This document shows positions 48,930 to 62,744 of a stretch of DNA of 64,000 bases, one piece after another. The DNA is taken from contig NSJX01000001.1 of the NCBI GenBank assembly GCA_002286715.1, positions 373,835 to 437,834 of the forward strand, given 5' to 3'. The translations under genes and the position numbers were made by a program. The notes beneath the pieces were generated by a model, which was not told the DNA's origin, ran no database searches, and was given only the letters and a program-made list of their open reading frames with translations. How positions within the stretch are numbered: the first letter of the stretch is position 1; every line of letters starts with the position of its first letter. This DNA comes from Dentipellis sp. KUC8613 (taxonomy: Eukaryota; Basidiomycota; Agaricomycetes; Russulales; Hericiaceae).

Positions 48930-50663
48930 TCATTCTGCGGGAACTTCACCCCGTTCAATTTGCGCTCTATGGCACGCATCTAGGAACTCGAGCAACTGGC
49001 CTTCATACGCATCTTGCCGTCTACGCCTGCAAAATAACATCTATCAGCTCACGAATGACAGTGGGAAGCCAGCCGCATCCCCATCACGGCCGTCCTGGCC
49101 CCCCGCGTATTTATCGGCACTGATTACTGGCAAGGAACTCACCTCGCGGACTCCTCAGACATGCCCCTCACCGCGCCCGCCAGCCTCCCCGGCACGCCCG
49201 CCTCGCGCGCCATCTGCTCCACCGGCGTCGAGTACGTGCGGATCGTGAACACAATCGCCCCGGTCTTGGGCAGCCGGCGCAGAGTCTGGTGCTCCGTGCG
49301 CAGGCGGAGCGTCGCGGGCGTGACTGGCGGCATGCTGCGCGGCTTGCGGGGCGGAGTGGGTGGGGGCGTCACCGCGGTGGGCTCAGAGGCAGGAGGTGAG
49401 CGCGAGAGCGCGTATGAGGATGGGACGTGTGCGTAGTCCTCCTCTCGTCCGTACATTGTTGTGCTCCAGGCAATCTCATCTGGGTCTTGAAGTGAGGGGT
49501 GACCGGCAGGCGGGGCTTCGCCTGCGTTTAGGAGCGCCGGATTGAGGATTTGGATGAGCCAGTTTTCGCGCACGACGGGGCCATCGAGCGGGAGGCGGCG
49601 GAAGAAGCGGTTTAGAGATAATTGCAGCTTTTCTTTGTCTGCAAGTCGTCGTCAACATCAGAGCGGTGAGTATGGTGCCAATGGGTGGGCCGCACAGGAT
49701 GGAACTTCGCCCGTGAAGTGAATTTCGTCGAGCGGCATGCCGATTTTATCTGCGACGCGCCATGAGCCTGTAGGTTTCCAAGTAAATGTGAGCTCTTTCA
49801 TCAACGCTCTAGAAAGGTGCTCACCTGGAACGACAATTGCCCCAGCTTGAAGGTAATACTGGCCATCCTTGCCTTCTATCATTATAGCAAGGTCGTCTTG
49901 TATCCTATGATCAGTCAAAGGCGCAGTCAAATTCCTCTTCGCTCCAAGCGCGAGCGAAGAAGCCACTTACAGCAACGCAGACACCGTCATCGGGTCCTCC
50001 TTCTCCAAATCATACGTATCTCCCACTGGCACAACTGTTATCCTCTTTATCCTCCCCAGTCCATCCCACCCCACCGCGCCCTTCTCCGCGTCCGCCCTCT
50101 CGACGGTATACACCTGCGGGTACCTCCTCGACAGAAACTCAGCTAGCTCCTGAACCAGCTCGGCTGCAGCCTCGGCCCCGCCTGCGACGAGGTCTGGTCG
50201 GTCGTTCGGGAGCACCTGCACGAGCTTGTCGCCGAGCGCTTGGATGCGCGCTTTGCGGAGTGCATAGAATTTAGAAAATTCGTTGTCAAGCCAGCTTTGA
50301 AAGGCCTATATGGACGAGGTGCGATGTCTTGCAGTTTATCTGTGACCGGCGTGATAGGAGGAAACTCGAAGGACGCTGGCACCCAAGCTTCCGAGTTTCG
50401 CGGTTTATCGTGTGTATAAGCCTCACTGACTGCGTTCAGATACCAGTAAGAGCGTGCGTACCTCCCGGCTCTCTATCCTTATTCGGATCACTCCCAGAAC
50501 GCACGCCCTTGGCTGCCTTCTGATCCACCGCCCCCGGCCGATTCGCGGACAGACTGACATCTTGCTTTCGTCGACTACTCTGCAAAAAGAAAAGGAAGAG
50601 ATACAGAACCGCCGCTATGGATCCAGCGATCGCAGCGCCACCGTAAACGAGACTGTACGCCAT
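48930..50663 (-). CDS. DUF3445 haem-dependent N-demethylase-like protein, apparently frameshifted
   Basis: The family (PF11927) includes bacterial haem-dependent oxidative N-demethylases. Starts MAYSLVYGGAAIAGSIAAVL at 50663 with an N-terminal membrane anchor. Next exon: ASFEFPPITPVTDKLQDIAP RPYRPFK; then, in a different frame, SWLDNEFSKFYALRKARIQA and LGDKLVQVLPNDRPDLVAGG, ELAEFLSRRYPQVYTVERAD. Later exons give LAIMIEGKDGQYYLQAGAIV, DEIHFTGEVP, LSLNRFFRRLPLDGPVVREN, RLRTEHQTLRRLPKTGAIVF and the end DACHRAQIERGEVPAE. Between RPF and WLDNEF family members carry about 15 residues with a Tyr-His-x-Thr-Met-Gly motif; here they are absent and the frame changes at about 50290-50305 with no usable splice sites. 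So the gene may be a recent pseudogene, or the sequence has an error. The rest is well preserved. Confidence 0.75.
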
Positions 50664-52296
50664 ACTTGATGCCTCGAGGGTCTACTGGGAAGACAAGATC
50701 AAGAATTCGTGGTCGGGAGAGCGTGGTGCAAAGCCCACGGCGGCTTGACTCACCAAGGCTTTAAAGACCCAGGGCGCCTGAGGAACAGACACATGACATC
50801 GGGCCGGCTTGACGATGGGAATGGAGGGGCAGATAAGTGCTCAACACGAGCCTTTGATAGGTAAAAGAAGCTCGCGGATGTCCATGTCAGTAATCGGGTA
50901 GGCGCTGGTTTGTGCAGGGAGATAGTGGATGATGACGCCTATGTTGGTTTGCGCGAGGCGATAACATGCTAGACGGGAAGTTCTATGGCCGTTAGATAGA
51001 AAGCAATTGGTGTACCTGGAACATAGATGAAGCTACGTGATACGGTATCGCGAACCGCAGGGAAAGCCGTGTCACGGCTGAATTGCATGCCGATATCGGG
51101 GAGACCAGCAGAAGGGGGCATTTGTAAGTTCTGATGGATTATTTGGCCTTTGAGGCGGCATGCGAACCTTCGAAGCAGGTAAAGCAAGCAGATACAGTCA
51201 GCATACCATAGAACGTGAAGCATCACAATATAAGTACCTTGTAGAGCTGACTAGACCTAGTCAACACACACGGCTGTGACGGAAATACTTCTGTATAGGT
51301 CGGCCGTTGGCGTCCAGATCGTGGAGCACATACATAATCGCGTCCACTTGAGGGTCAGGAAGGGGCTCTCTGAGACACGTGTGTCCGTCGCAAAAATATG
51401 GGCAGTACTAAAGCCCGTGTTGCGGCCTATATAGCGGAGAAAACCAGGGATCGATGCGGCCTCTCGTCCAGCATCCGTTTTCAGCCCCTGCTGATCCAGA
51501 GGAGCCAGACAAGGATACTTGTGCGACATCGCTGTCACGAACACCACATGAATGAAACTCGCACCTCGGATGAATCTCTCTTACCGACTACAAGTCTCGC
51601 AGTGCATGACTTGGTCGTTATATAACAGGAGGGGATGGAAAGGGGATAGGAGACGCCTGTGCAACGTGGATATCGTTCACTGTCATATTTGGCTCCCAAA
51701 CCGAACTTCTGCACCGCAGAGCTTGCACATCTATGACCTCAGGCGACACGCATGATACAAATGCGTCGATTCCATCAGGCGAATGGGTCTGCCTCCTGTC
51801 ACGGGAGCCCACTTGGACTAGAATAGCGAACGTGAGGGCGTACCAGAAGCGGAAGGAGAACTCAGCGATATTCTGCACGTTTGCACGGGCGGCAGCACGC
51901 CAACCCACGTTGACGGGGGCGGGGGCACCTGATTGGTGGCTTCCACGGCGGGGAGAAGATAGCAGCGCTGCCCAGTTCTTGCGAGAATGCAGAACAAAAC
52001 ATCGATAGCAGAGAGCATGAATAAAAGCGTGTGCTGGCAGACGACAGTCAGAGAGAATCGTTGGCCCGCCGTCTGCGCAGAGAGCGACACCGCGACGGTC
52101 GCGTCGTCGACTTGAACGCGTGCATAACGTAAGCACCTCATTTCAGGTTGCAGTCAAAGCGGCCAGCACCGGTGACACCGTGTCTGTCTCCGCACACGCA
52201 TTGTCCTCTCCTCCACTTTTTCCTTCTCCCTGTCATATCCCCGCTGATCCTCATCTTCCATACCATCGCTTGGCACCACGAATACAACTCTTCAAA
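50664..52296. other. Intergenic region with a possible unrecognized minus-strand gene
   Basis: Two minus-strand stretches look coding: 50969-51226 (PPSAGLPDIGMQFSRDTAFP AVRDTVSRSF) and about 51390-51270 (PDPQVDAIMYVLHDLDANGR PIQKYF). They are not in one frame, and I could not build a convincing model. No family recognized. The right part is the promoter of the GPC acyltransferase gene. Confidence 0.3.
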
Positions 52297-54245
52297 ATGG
52301 CTGCAGACCCGGACTCCCGTCCGCCTTCGCCCTCTGGCTCTCGACCCGAGTCCCCAAACCCGTTCGCGAACATGGGTATCTCCTTGCCATTTGAACGTTT
52401 CGTCCGTGAGGATACGGACTGGAGCAGTGCTTTTACGCTATTCGGTGAGCCTCGCGTCGCGCATGCAAAGTACACCCTAGGCTAACTTGCCACACAGACA
52501 CGTTGGAGACATATTTCGACTCCAGAATTGACCTGCTGCAGCGCAACCTGACCAAACACACCGATAAACTCAAGCTGAAGGCTGAGACTGCTATTACTGA
52601 TGTCCTCAAGCGACACCGACCGACGCCAGAGGCGTTGTCGGAGAACTTTGAGCGGGAAGTCCAGAAATTCCGTATGCGGGTGCGTGCTTCGCTCCAACTA
52701 TGTCGGTAACGTGGCACTTATGCGAGGGTGGTGGCGATAGGTGTCCTCGCGTATGGCGTCACTGAACACAGCGTGGAAGTCCGCTAAGATTGTCCGAACG
52801 CGCGAGAAGGTCTCGTTCTTCTACGGAGTTATGTCCGTGCTGTTCTCCGCGCTCCTCTTCGGCCTTGCACCGGAGTACGTACCGCTGCACTACTTTGCAT
52901 ACAACAAAGTTAACGAAACTCGCTTTCAGCTGGGTCCATATCGCGTACACACTTCAAGCCGCTGTCCTCTTTCCCATACGCGTCTACAGCTACAAGAAAC
53001 GGATGTGGCACTACTTCCTCTTCGACCTCTGCTACTATGTCAACATCATCAACCTCGTCTACATCTGGATCCTCCCGCAAAGCGCATGGCTCTTCGTCGC
53101 GTGCTACTGCCTCTCACACGGTTCCGTTGCGAGCGCGGTGATTACATGGCGAAACAGTCTTGTCTTCCACGACGTGGACAAGGTCATCTCCATCTTCGTA
53201 CACATGTACCCTCCCTTCGTCTTCACTGTCATCCGGTGCGCACAGCTTCCCAGCTTCCCATCCTTCCGTGCCGCTCGCTAATGATACCGACACAGGCATT
53301 TCTACCCCAACGCCGCAGAACGCTTCCCTGCGCTCAAGGAGCTCCCTCATCTGCAGCCCTGGCGCGCACTCCTCCTGAGCAGCATCATCTGTACGTCACC
53401 CATTCCCATCCATATCTCGCACCATTCATCTAGCCGAAGCTAATTAACCTCGACCATCCAGATTTGGTCTGGCAGCTGCTGTACTGGAAGGTACGCATAT
53501 ACATCCCCATGTGATTCTTACCGACCGAGTGCTGTACTGATAAGATTACGCTCGTGCCTCAGCTCGTCTACGTCGACCGCAAGACCAAAGTCGACTCGGG
53601 CCAGCGCACGACTTCGCTGTCCTTCCTGCTCAACCACCAGCGCGGCCTCATCGGCCGCGCGCTCGCCGCCACGCGCCCCGAGCGCCGCGCCATCTACTTC
53701 ATGGGCGGCCAATTCTGTAAGCGCTTTTCACTCCTTATCCGTTGTCCTTTCCACATGGCCGTTCGGAAACTAATTTGTGTCACGCCGTTGCAGTGTACGC
53801 CGTTCTGACCGAAATTCCGCCCGTATTCCTTCTGTACGACAGCCCCTTCTGGAGCGGCGCCTTCCTCATCCTCATCTTCGGCGTGAGCGTCTGGAACGGC
53901 GGCGCATTCTACGTCGAGGTCTTCGGGCGCAAGTACGCACCTCCTTCTCCCTTCCCTTCTCCTCCTTTTTTCTAACCTCCCCACCCCTGCACCTTCCGTA
54001 GATTCGAACGCGAACTGGAAGCCCTCCGCCGCGAGCTCGCCGAGGCCAACTCGCGCTCGGCGCGCTCGAGCCCGACCCTCGCCGCGTCGGACGTATCGAC
54101 GCCCGTCTCGCCGATCCTCGAGCCCGCCGTCCCGAGCGGCGCCGCGAGCCCGCCGCTGCTCCCGCAGGGCGACTTGGCGGGCGGGCCGGAGGTGCCGCCG
54201 CTCGTGGCCGTCACGCCCGCGCCGGAGGACAAGAAGGACCAATGA
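52297..54245 (+). CDS. GPC1: Glycerophosphocholine acyltransferase (DUF2838)
   Basis: Acylates glycerophosphocholine with acyl-CoA to lysophosphatidylcholine, a step in phospholipid remodelling; multi-pass ER membrane protein. Starts MAADPDSRPPSPSGSRPESP at 52297. Exons give DTLETYFDSRIDLLQRNLTK, then REKVSFFYGVMSVLFSALLF, WVHIAYTLQAAVLFPIRVYS and KKRMWHYFLFDLCYYVNIIN, the family core, then WRNSLVFHDVDKVISIFVHM YPP and the conserved HFYPN. Next are YLVWQLLYWKLVYVDRKTKV, SLSFLLNHQRGLIGRALAAT and IFGVSVWNGGAFYVEVFGRK. About eight hydrophobic segments. The C-terminal 80 residues are a disordered Ser/Pro/Ala-rich tail ending PAPEDKKDQ. About nine exons and about 470 residues. Confidence 0.93.
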
Positions 54246-54775
54246 GCAATGAGTATCGATTATGCCTGACGAGTGGAGCACTGAGGATTGTATTGCACGA
54301 CATGATTTGTACCGATATGCCTGCTACGACGACGATGACGACGGTAATAGCGATAGTAAGTAATTCTGTATTTGGTTGGTTGCTGGCGCCCATAGAGAGC
54401 TAGATGGGTGCGCGCATGCTGTTTTTCGGGGGGGCGTAATGTGCCGGCCTGCGCGTGCTGGCGTTGACGATGTTGATGTCTAGATGTTCACTACTCACGA
54501 CCATGTAATGACCTTTGCTTATCTATTTTGACGACTCGGTTTTTGTTTGCGGTTTTACAGTATGCTTGCACTTTACTTATTGGGATGGACATACAGTATT
54601 TTGATTGTTATTGGTGCTGAGCGTGAAAGCAGTGAAGAATGTATGGAAAGCAAAAGCAGACTGGATGACGAAGCAGGCCTCGCGTTGCCAGAAAAAAGGG
54701 AGCAAGCACACGCACGAACCGAAAAGAAATTGAAAACCCGCAAAAAGCCTATCTTAGACCGACTGCCAAAGAACT
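54246..54775. other. Convergent intergenic region
   Basis: 530 bp between 3' ends of the GPC acyltransferase and GMC oxidoreductase genes. An 82-codon plus-strand open frame (54547) has charged, low-information composition; not called. Confidence 0.5.
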
Positions 54776-57097
<2,322 letters not shown>

Positions 57098-57170
57098 ACT
57101 GTGACGCTGTGAGGAGGAGATGAGGGAGAGATCTGCGCTCAACAGATGAGAACGACATACCACATCTCTC

Positions 57171-57178
57171 TTTATAAA
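57171..57178 (-). promoter_or_regulatory. TATA box of the GMC oxidoreductase gene
   Basis: CTTTATAAAG-type box on the minus strand, about 75 bp upstream of the ATG at 57097. Confidence 0.55.
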
Positions 57179-58575
57179 GTCGCGAGTGGCGAACGGGACC
57201 ACCCGATCTGTTTCGATGAGGAATTATTGCGCGGTCAATTCTGGGGTGCTGCGGAGCACCAACTAGGACGAGCAACGGAAAGACACATCGGAAAAGAAGG
57301 ATGTCTGAAGTCGATAGCAAACCCCGCTGTCAGTGATTTTGTCAAGCGGGGCAACACACGCCACTAGGGGATTTGCGCGTACCGGTCGAAGTCCTTTGCT
57401 GTCGCCATGGAGGGCAATCCGAAAACGGTTCTATGTCGCAAAGCAATCCATGAATGCTCTCCGCTACGTATATTCCGTGTTTTTCATTGACAAATTGATC
57501 CAAAATCACCGTCATTAACAAGGAAACATAGACCGAGACGGACGGAGAAGACTTCAGCTCTACGAGTTGTCGAGCCATTGACGGGTTCCATTCTGCTGTG
57601 CAAACTAGAAATGACTTTGAGGGTGAGCATCGCGCCAGCTTTTGATATAGACTTCTGGCATGGCTCGCCATCAATCAATTGAGAACATGATCAGCACATA
57701 CTTGCAGCGCGGTAGTACGTAGAAGAACTGATCTCATTCGCTGCTGTAGGACGTCGCATGCGTACCGGAGTGAACGATGTTGAACGTTCGAAAGTACAGT
57801 CACATGGCGCTGCGAGAGACGGAGAGTTCTCCACCGGTGGTTACCAAATGTAGGCAATCGGCTTCCATACGTAGACGGTCCAGCTTCAAGCCAGGGTCGT
57901 GCACGTTCGCCAGAGCAAGCTATAGGGTTCGAAAGTCGTGGGCTTGATCCGTGTAGTTTTCCGGCGAATCACAATTTTGACGGTTACAAAAATCAAGCAT
58001 TACAAGTCGAGGCAGCAGAGACGGTACCGAAATCTAGGACCCCCTGTCGTTGATGGCGAGCAGACTGGCCAAGAAGCTGAATTGGGCTGCGGCTAGACCC
58101 GACGCCCGTGAGCATGAAATACTCTACTGCCAGGACAAGAAGGACGCAGACCTTATATGGTCATATGCTTGATGTCTTCGAGGTTCCATCATCAGTCAGT
58201 GCGACGCATCACACACCGCTTCGTCGGAATCAGTCCATCCTCGATGGCGCGACGCGAGGAAAGCCAGCACTTTGTTTGCAGAGTAGCCTCACAACAGGGA
58301 GTATTTCGGGGGTATGTCGTGTTGGAATTGGTGAATCAAACTGCAGTTGTCCGTTGCGTAGTCAAAACGTAGGTGATGTCCTGGACGGCATGGGCCTCTC
58401 TTCAGACGAGCCCCGTGGGGTACCCCACAACCGTCAGGCGGAGCTGTCCGACTCCACGCGATCGAGTCTCGAGCAGACGACGGAGGAAGCCAGAACGCAG
58501 AGCATCGTGGCCACGTTCCCAAAGCAGCCAGGATCGACGGAGATCGCCCATCCGAAATGCGTCTGCGCCTCCGGA
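57179..58575. other. Intergenic region
   Basis: About 1.4 kb. Some minus-strand open stretches (for example 57342-57674 with LKSSPSVSVYVSLLMTVILD, and 58289-58756) show no motif and no clear exon chain. The right end is the 3' flank of TAD1, and an alternative 3' exon (WAISVDPGCFGNVATMLCVL, about 58650-58440) could be spliced to it. Confidence 0.4.
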
Positions 58576-60101
58576 TCATGCCAATCCAGCTGGGTCCTTC
58601 CTCGTTCCAGCCTCGACGTCGCCTTCGTCCGCCGAGCAAGTGACCAGACGACCCCCAAGATCGAAGCTCTCCCAAGGCGCCCCGCTTTGAATCCAGCCTG
58701 CGAATATCGTCCCCGGGCGGAGCAAGGCCCGTTTTGCGATCTGGTATACGGAGCACGACTGTTTTGCGCGATGATAGGTCTCACTGGAAGGCCTGGGTCG
58801 ATGAGGGCCTCTGGATCGACGTGAAATGTACTCACGGTGGCGGATCGAGGGCAAGGGCTTGCAGCGTGTGGTTGTAGGCATTGAAGAGAGCGACTTTCGA
58901 CAACAGCGGCCTGTCGTGAGAGACCTTAGCGATGCAGGAAGGCGTGGTACACGATCGCGAGGTACGCACCAGTACTTATCCATGTGTCGGTGCTTGGGCG
59001 ACACTCCCCGACGCAGGCCATTGATGACAACTTCGGGGGATTTCAGGGTATCAACTATCCAGCATAGTGCTGCAAAGACAGCCGTTACAGTTGCGGGGAC
59101 GATTGACATGAATTGAAAGACGTACAGTCGTTCGACGAGCTCCCAGATGAGAGAGAATCGGCGGAATGCGCGAATGGGATGGAGGTAAAGAAGATAGAGG
59201 GCTTCCGTGCGCCGTATCCCTCTGGAAGTCCTGGAGGTGCAGACACGTTACTCGTAAATGTGGAAGCCCCATACGACTTCTTCCCTCCTACCTTCTATCC
59301 CCCATATCCTACCAAAGAATGCCCTCTCGCATTCAGCCTTAACCGTTTCTCGCATATTCTCCTCGACCTCACCCATGATGATTGCACTGATATACACAGG
59401 TCTCATCAAGTTCGCAGCAAGGGCTCCCTGAACTCCCAGCACAGCCCACCGCGCAATCTTATCGCTGCACGACATGCAGAGCACAGGCGGCGCGTCGGCT
59501 CTGCCAGGCTTCGTGCGCAGGACACCCAGACGCGCATAGTTGTCCCGCCCACGCGACGGGGCATCCGCCGCGAGCTCCGGCCACTCTGTCGCATCTTTCA
59601 AAGACGCGATCGAGGGGTCCTGCACTGAAGCGAGCAGGCGCGTGGACGCGTCGCCGCCTTTCCAACCTGCTAAATATTCACGGATTTGAATCATTGAACC
59701 GGGGACTTACAGGGGACGGTCGACACGTAGAGGACCAACTCTGCACCATCCACCAGGCTGTACAATCCCTCCGGACCCGGGCCTCTCGCCATCCACTCCG
59801 AGCTCCCAGGTTCAGCTGCGTCCCGCGCGATCTCCTCCAGCGCCCACCGCACAAACCCGCGCCGTGCGAGGACTTCCGCGTGGCAGTCGTGCAGCGCGTC
59901 GCCGCGGGGCGGCAGGCGTGCTGCAGGGAGACACTTCGATCCGGTGCCCAAGGAGATGATTTTGGCTTTGGGTTTCCCCGGGGATCGCGAGATGAGCGTG
60001 AGCGAGGCGATGATCGTGAATTTGCCAGGTTGGGGCGAGAAGGAGAGCGTATCGTAGAGAGCGTGCGAGGCCGAGACGATAGCGTCGGGCTCTAGGTCCA
60101 T
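58576..60101 (-). CDS. TAD1: tRNA-specific adenosine deaminase TAD1/ADAT1
   Basis: Deaminates A37 to inosine in tRNA-Ala. Starts [20 protein letters not shown] at 60101. Zinc-site and catalytic motifs: [20 protein letters not shown] (His and catalytic Glu), [17 protein letters not shown] (first Cys; an intron splits the Cys codon), and [20 protein letters not shown] (second Cys). Then [21 protein letters not shown] 61-nt GTACGT intron leads to [20 protein letters not shown] and [14 protein letters not shown], the deaminase C-terminal block, then [20 protein letters not shown] and [20 protein letters not shown], ending [16 protein letters not shown] plus a short tail with stop at 58576. The tail after FDLGGRL is uncertain because a GTCACT donor could splice it to a different 3' exon. 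About 420 residues, six exons. Confidence 0.92.
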
Positions 60102-60566
60102 CGGTGATGCGATTAAGAAGGAATTTCGGTGCGTGCAAGGTGTTATGGCATGGCAGACGCTGCGACTGAACGATGGCACTCCGGTGTCGTTGCTCAGGAA
60201 CTACAAGAAAGGGACGAAGGAACAAAAACCGTAAAGCTACAAACCCGGACCGGACCTGCCGCGCTGTGACGTAATGGAGCACTTGTTCACCACTGCACCG
60301 CTCTTGTCCTCCAAATGTCAACACCACACCGTCTTTGGCCATTCCATGGTGCAAGCCCTCCACAAAACGCGTCTCTTGCTGCTGCTCCAAACTGTGGATG
60401 ACGACGCCAAGGACCGCAGCCATGCATAAAAGAGCCAACTCCCCACAAGAGTCTTAGCACAACCGACAAACGCTACTTCTCTAGCCCATCGAATTTATCC
60501 ACCCACCACACATCACATCTCCAATCTCGCTTGACCTAGTCCTACCACTCTTATTCACCCACCACG
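60102..60566. promoter_or_regulatory. Divergent intergenic region
   Basis: 465 bp between the TAD1 start and the small basic protein start. Minus-strand open frames reach into it but lack motifs. Confidence 0.5.
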
Positions 60567-61190
60567 ATGTTCGGAACGCGCCGCCACGACGACCACCGCG
60601 AGTACTCGACCCACCGCCGCGGCCTCTTCGGCCGCAAGGATCGAGACCGCGTAGCAGGAGGCTACAGTACGTCCTTCACCCATCCCCGCAGCACATCTAT
60701 CCCCTCGGGGAAAGGTCGTCATATATATGGCGCCACTGGTCGTTTTCTGATACTGATACGACGCCGATCCTTCCAGAGGCCGCTCTATCGAACCCCAACA
60801 CGACACACGAGGGCCGCAAGCACGCGAAGCATGAGCTGCGCAGGATGGTAAGCACGTCCATCCATCCATTCAATGCCCCCACGGCGATCTGCAATGTGCA
60901 TGTGCACACTACGCATTGCACATTGCACATTGCATGCTCCTCTTGTATATGAAGCTCGGTAGCTGACACGGCACGCATTGCGGCAGGGTCGAGGCAGCGA
61001 AGCCCATGTCCCCATGATGACGAAGGTGAAGAGGGCCTTGGGCATCAGAAGCACGCCGCGCAGGCAGCGCGAGATGAACGCGGGCGCTGCCAGTGGGACC
61101 CGGCCCCGTCGAGGCTTTGGCATGGGCATGCGCAGGAATAGGGGCCCGGGAGTCCATACGACCACGCGCCGTCGCGAGCCGTATTACTGA
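60567..61190 (+). CDS. Small basic conserved fungal protein, function unknown
   Basis: Starts MFGTRRHDDHREYSTHRRGL at 60567, three exons joined at GTACGT and GTAAGC donors. Exon 2 carries the most conserved block, KAALSNPNTTHEGRKHAKHE LRRM; exon 3 reads GRGSEAHVPMMTKVKRALGI RSTPRRQRE and ends TTRRREPYY at 61190. About 125 residues, very rich in Arg, Lys, His and Gly, no membrane helix. The compact conserved core over exon boundaries argues that it is a real protein; I know of similar fungal hypothetical proteins but no function. The basic composition would suit nucleic-acid binding (inference). The second intron carries a run of TGCACATTGCACATT-like repeats. Confidence 0.8.
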
Positions 61191-61643
61191 GCGCCGTGAC
61201 ACTTCCCTATAGTGTATACACGATCCAGCTTTCCTAATTCTGTGTAGCCCTATGCCCCATGCTAGTTGTTCGCTTACTGTATGTGTTATCTGACCTTGTA
61301 GCCACTACTTACCTCCCGGCCGTTCTAATTGCTATATACCCAGTGACTCGTACCAGTATTAATGAAGTCTTCAGTTCATACATTTCGCGAGTCAGACTCC
61401 CAAGCAGCCCCTTGTAAACTCCTCGTCAAAATCATTGCATTGCATTCATTCGTCAAGGCTAGTTTTACACCACGACTACACTGGCAGACAGCTGCGATAG
61501 CCCGGACACTCGTAAGAACGTAAGTATAAGTACAACCATGAAGTAATAAATAGAATGATGCTGGGGACCGCAGTCCCAGTAAAAGCAGCTGCAGTCCTCG
61601 GCGCGGTATACAGTGAGCGGACAGCGCAGCGAGCATGGAGAAC
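61191..61643. other. Convergent intergenic region
   Basis: 450 bp between two converging 3' ends; nothing recognized. Confidence 0.5.
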
Positions 61644-62744
61644 TCAGATAGTCGTGAGGACAGGCATCCATGTGCCGAGCGACATCTCTTCGAGGCGATG
61701 CAGCACGACGCGGTCCCAGGGGATCGTGATTGCGTTCGTCTGCGGCGCGGAGGACGTGAGGACGTGAGACGCAGGCATAAAAGAACGGCCGGGGAAGAGG
61801 ACGTACGGTGAGGAAGTGCACGATGGCTCTTGCGATGCGCCGCGCGAGGCTCTGCATGTGGACGCTGCCGCCGTACCCGCTTACGGGGATCTCGTAGGTG
61901 AGTGAGCGGTAGCCGGTCCACTGGGAAACGCGGCAGGTCAGTCGCACGTTCACTACGGCCAGATATGATGGAGAGCACTCACCCGCACACGCAGGATCAG
62001 ACGGCCGCGGTTGTCGACATTGAGGTCGTGGAACGAGTAGGTGCTGCTATTGGACAGCCTGACATTCGCCATCGCCTCGCCGAGGGTCACGCCCTGCCGC
62101 CAAGAGCCCTTGACGCGGAACTTGATGTGCGTGCCACCGACATGTGTGCGGAAGCTGTCAAGCATGGGCGGGCCGAACGCGGCGGACGTCGACGACCGGC
62201 GGGAGCGCGTCTTGCCGTACTGCGACGGGTACGGCGTGATGGCCATGGGCGGCGCGGTGAGCAGCGGGGGCATCTGTCCGTACGCGCCGGCGCTCATCGT
62301 GCGCTGGCGGTCCTCGATGGGGAAGTACTCGTCCTGGAGCGGCGAGTCCTCGAACGCTACATGGGAGGAGCGGCGGTGCGTCGGTCTCGACTCGGGCGTG
62401 GTGCTCTGCGAGCTGGGGGGCGGGGGACGCTGCTCACGTGTGCTGACTGAGTATCTGGGCTGCATCTGCCCTGCGGGCGGGAACGCGTGGTAGCCCTGCT
62501 GAGGGAATGGCTGCACGGAGTGTGGGGGGTGGGGATTATGGTCAGGCCTGTCCGCTCTCGCTCGGGGCGGGCCGGGGGGCGGGCCGCTCACCTCCTGGTA
62601 GCCATCGTCGGGTGCAAAGGGATCGGTGAAAGAGTCGCTGAAGGGTGTCTGCCGGTCGTATTGGTCCTGATAGAAATTCGGACGTTGGCCAGAGGAAAAG
62701 GACTGGCGACCTGGGGCAGAACGGTATTGATCGTAGTATGCCAT
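61644..62744 (-). CDS. Conserved basidiomycete protein with C-terminal globular domain, function unknown
   Basis: Starts MAYYDQYRSAPGRQSFSSGQ at 62744. The first 150 residues are disordered and rich in Pro, Gln, Ser and Tyr (QQGYHAFPPAGQMQPRYSVS and similar). The C-terminal half is compact: THVGGTHIKFRVKGSWRQGV, TLGEAMANVRLSNSSTYSFH, DLNVDNRGRLILRVR, then WTGYRSLTYEIPVSGYGGSV and LARRIARAIVHFLT, then after an intron TNAITIPWDRVVLHRLEEMS and LGTWMPVLTTI with stop at 61644. I recall this as a basidiomycete-restricted domain (possibly DUF6741, not verified). About 290 residues. A longer open frame extends upstream of the chosen ATG, but that part has leader-like composition. Confidence 0.8.

Noticed and set aside
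58108..58824. 238-codon plus-strand open frame
   Set aside because: Antisense to the TAD1 3' region; no motif.
60880..60945. Possible hairpin from TGCAATGTGCATGTGCA and TGCACATTGCACATTGC in an intron
   Set aside because: Imperfect, made by short tandem repeats; no sign of a structured RNA gene.
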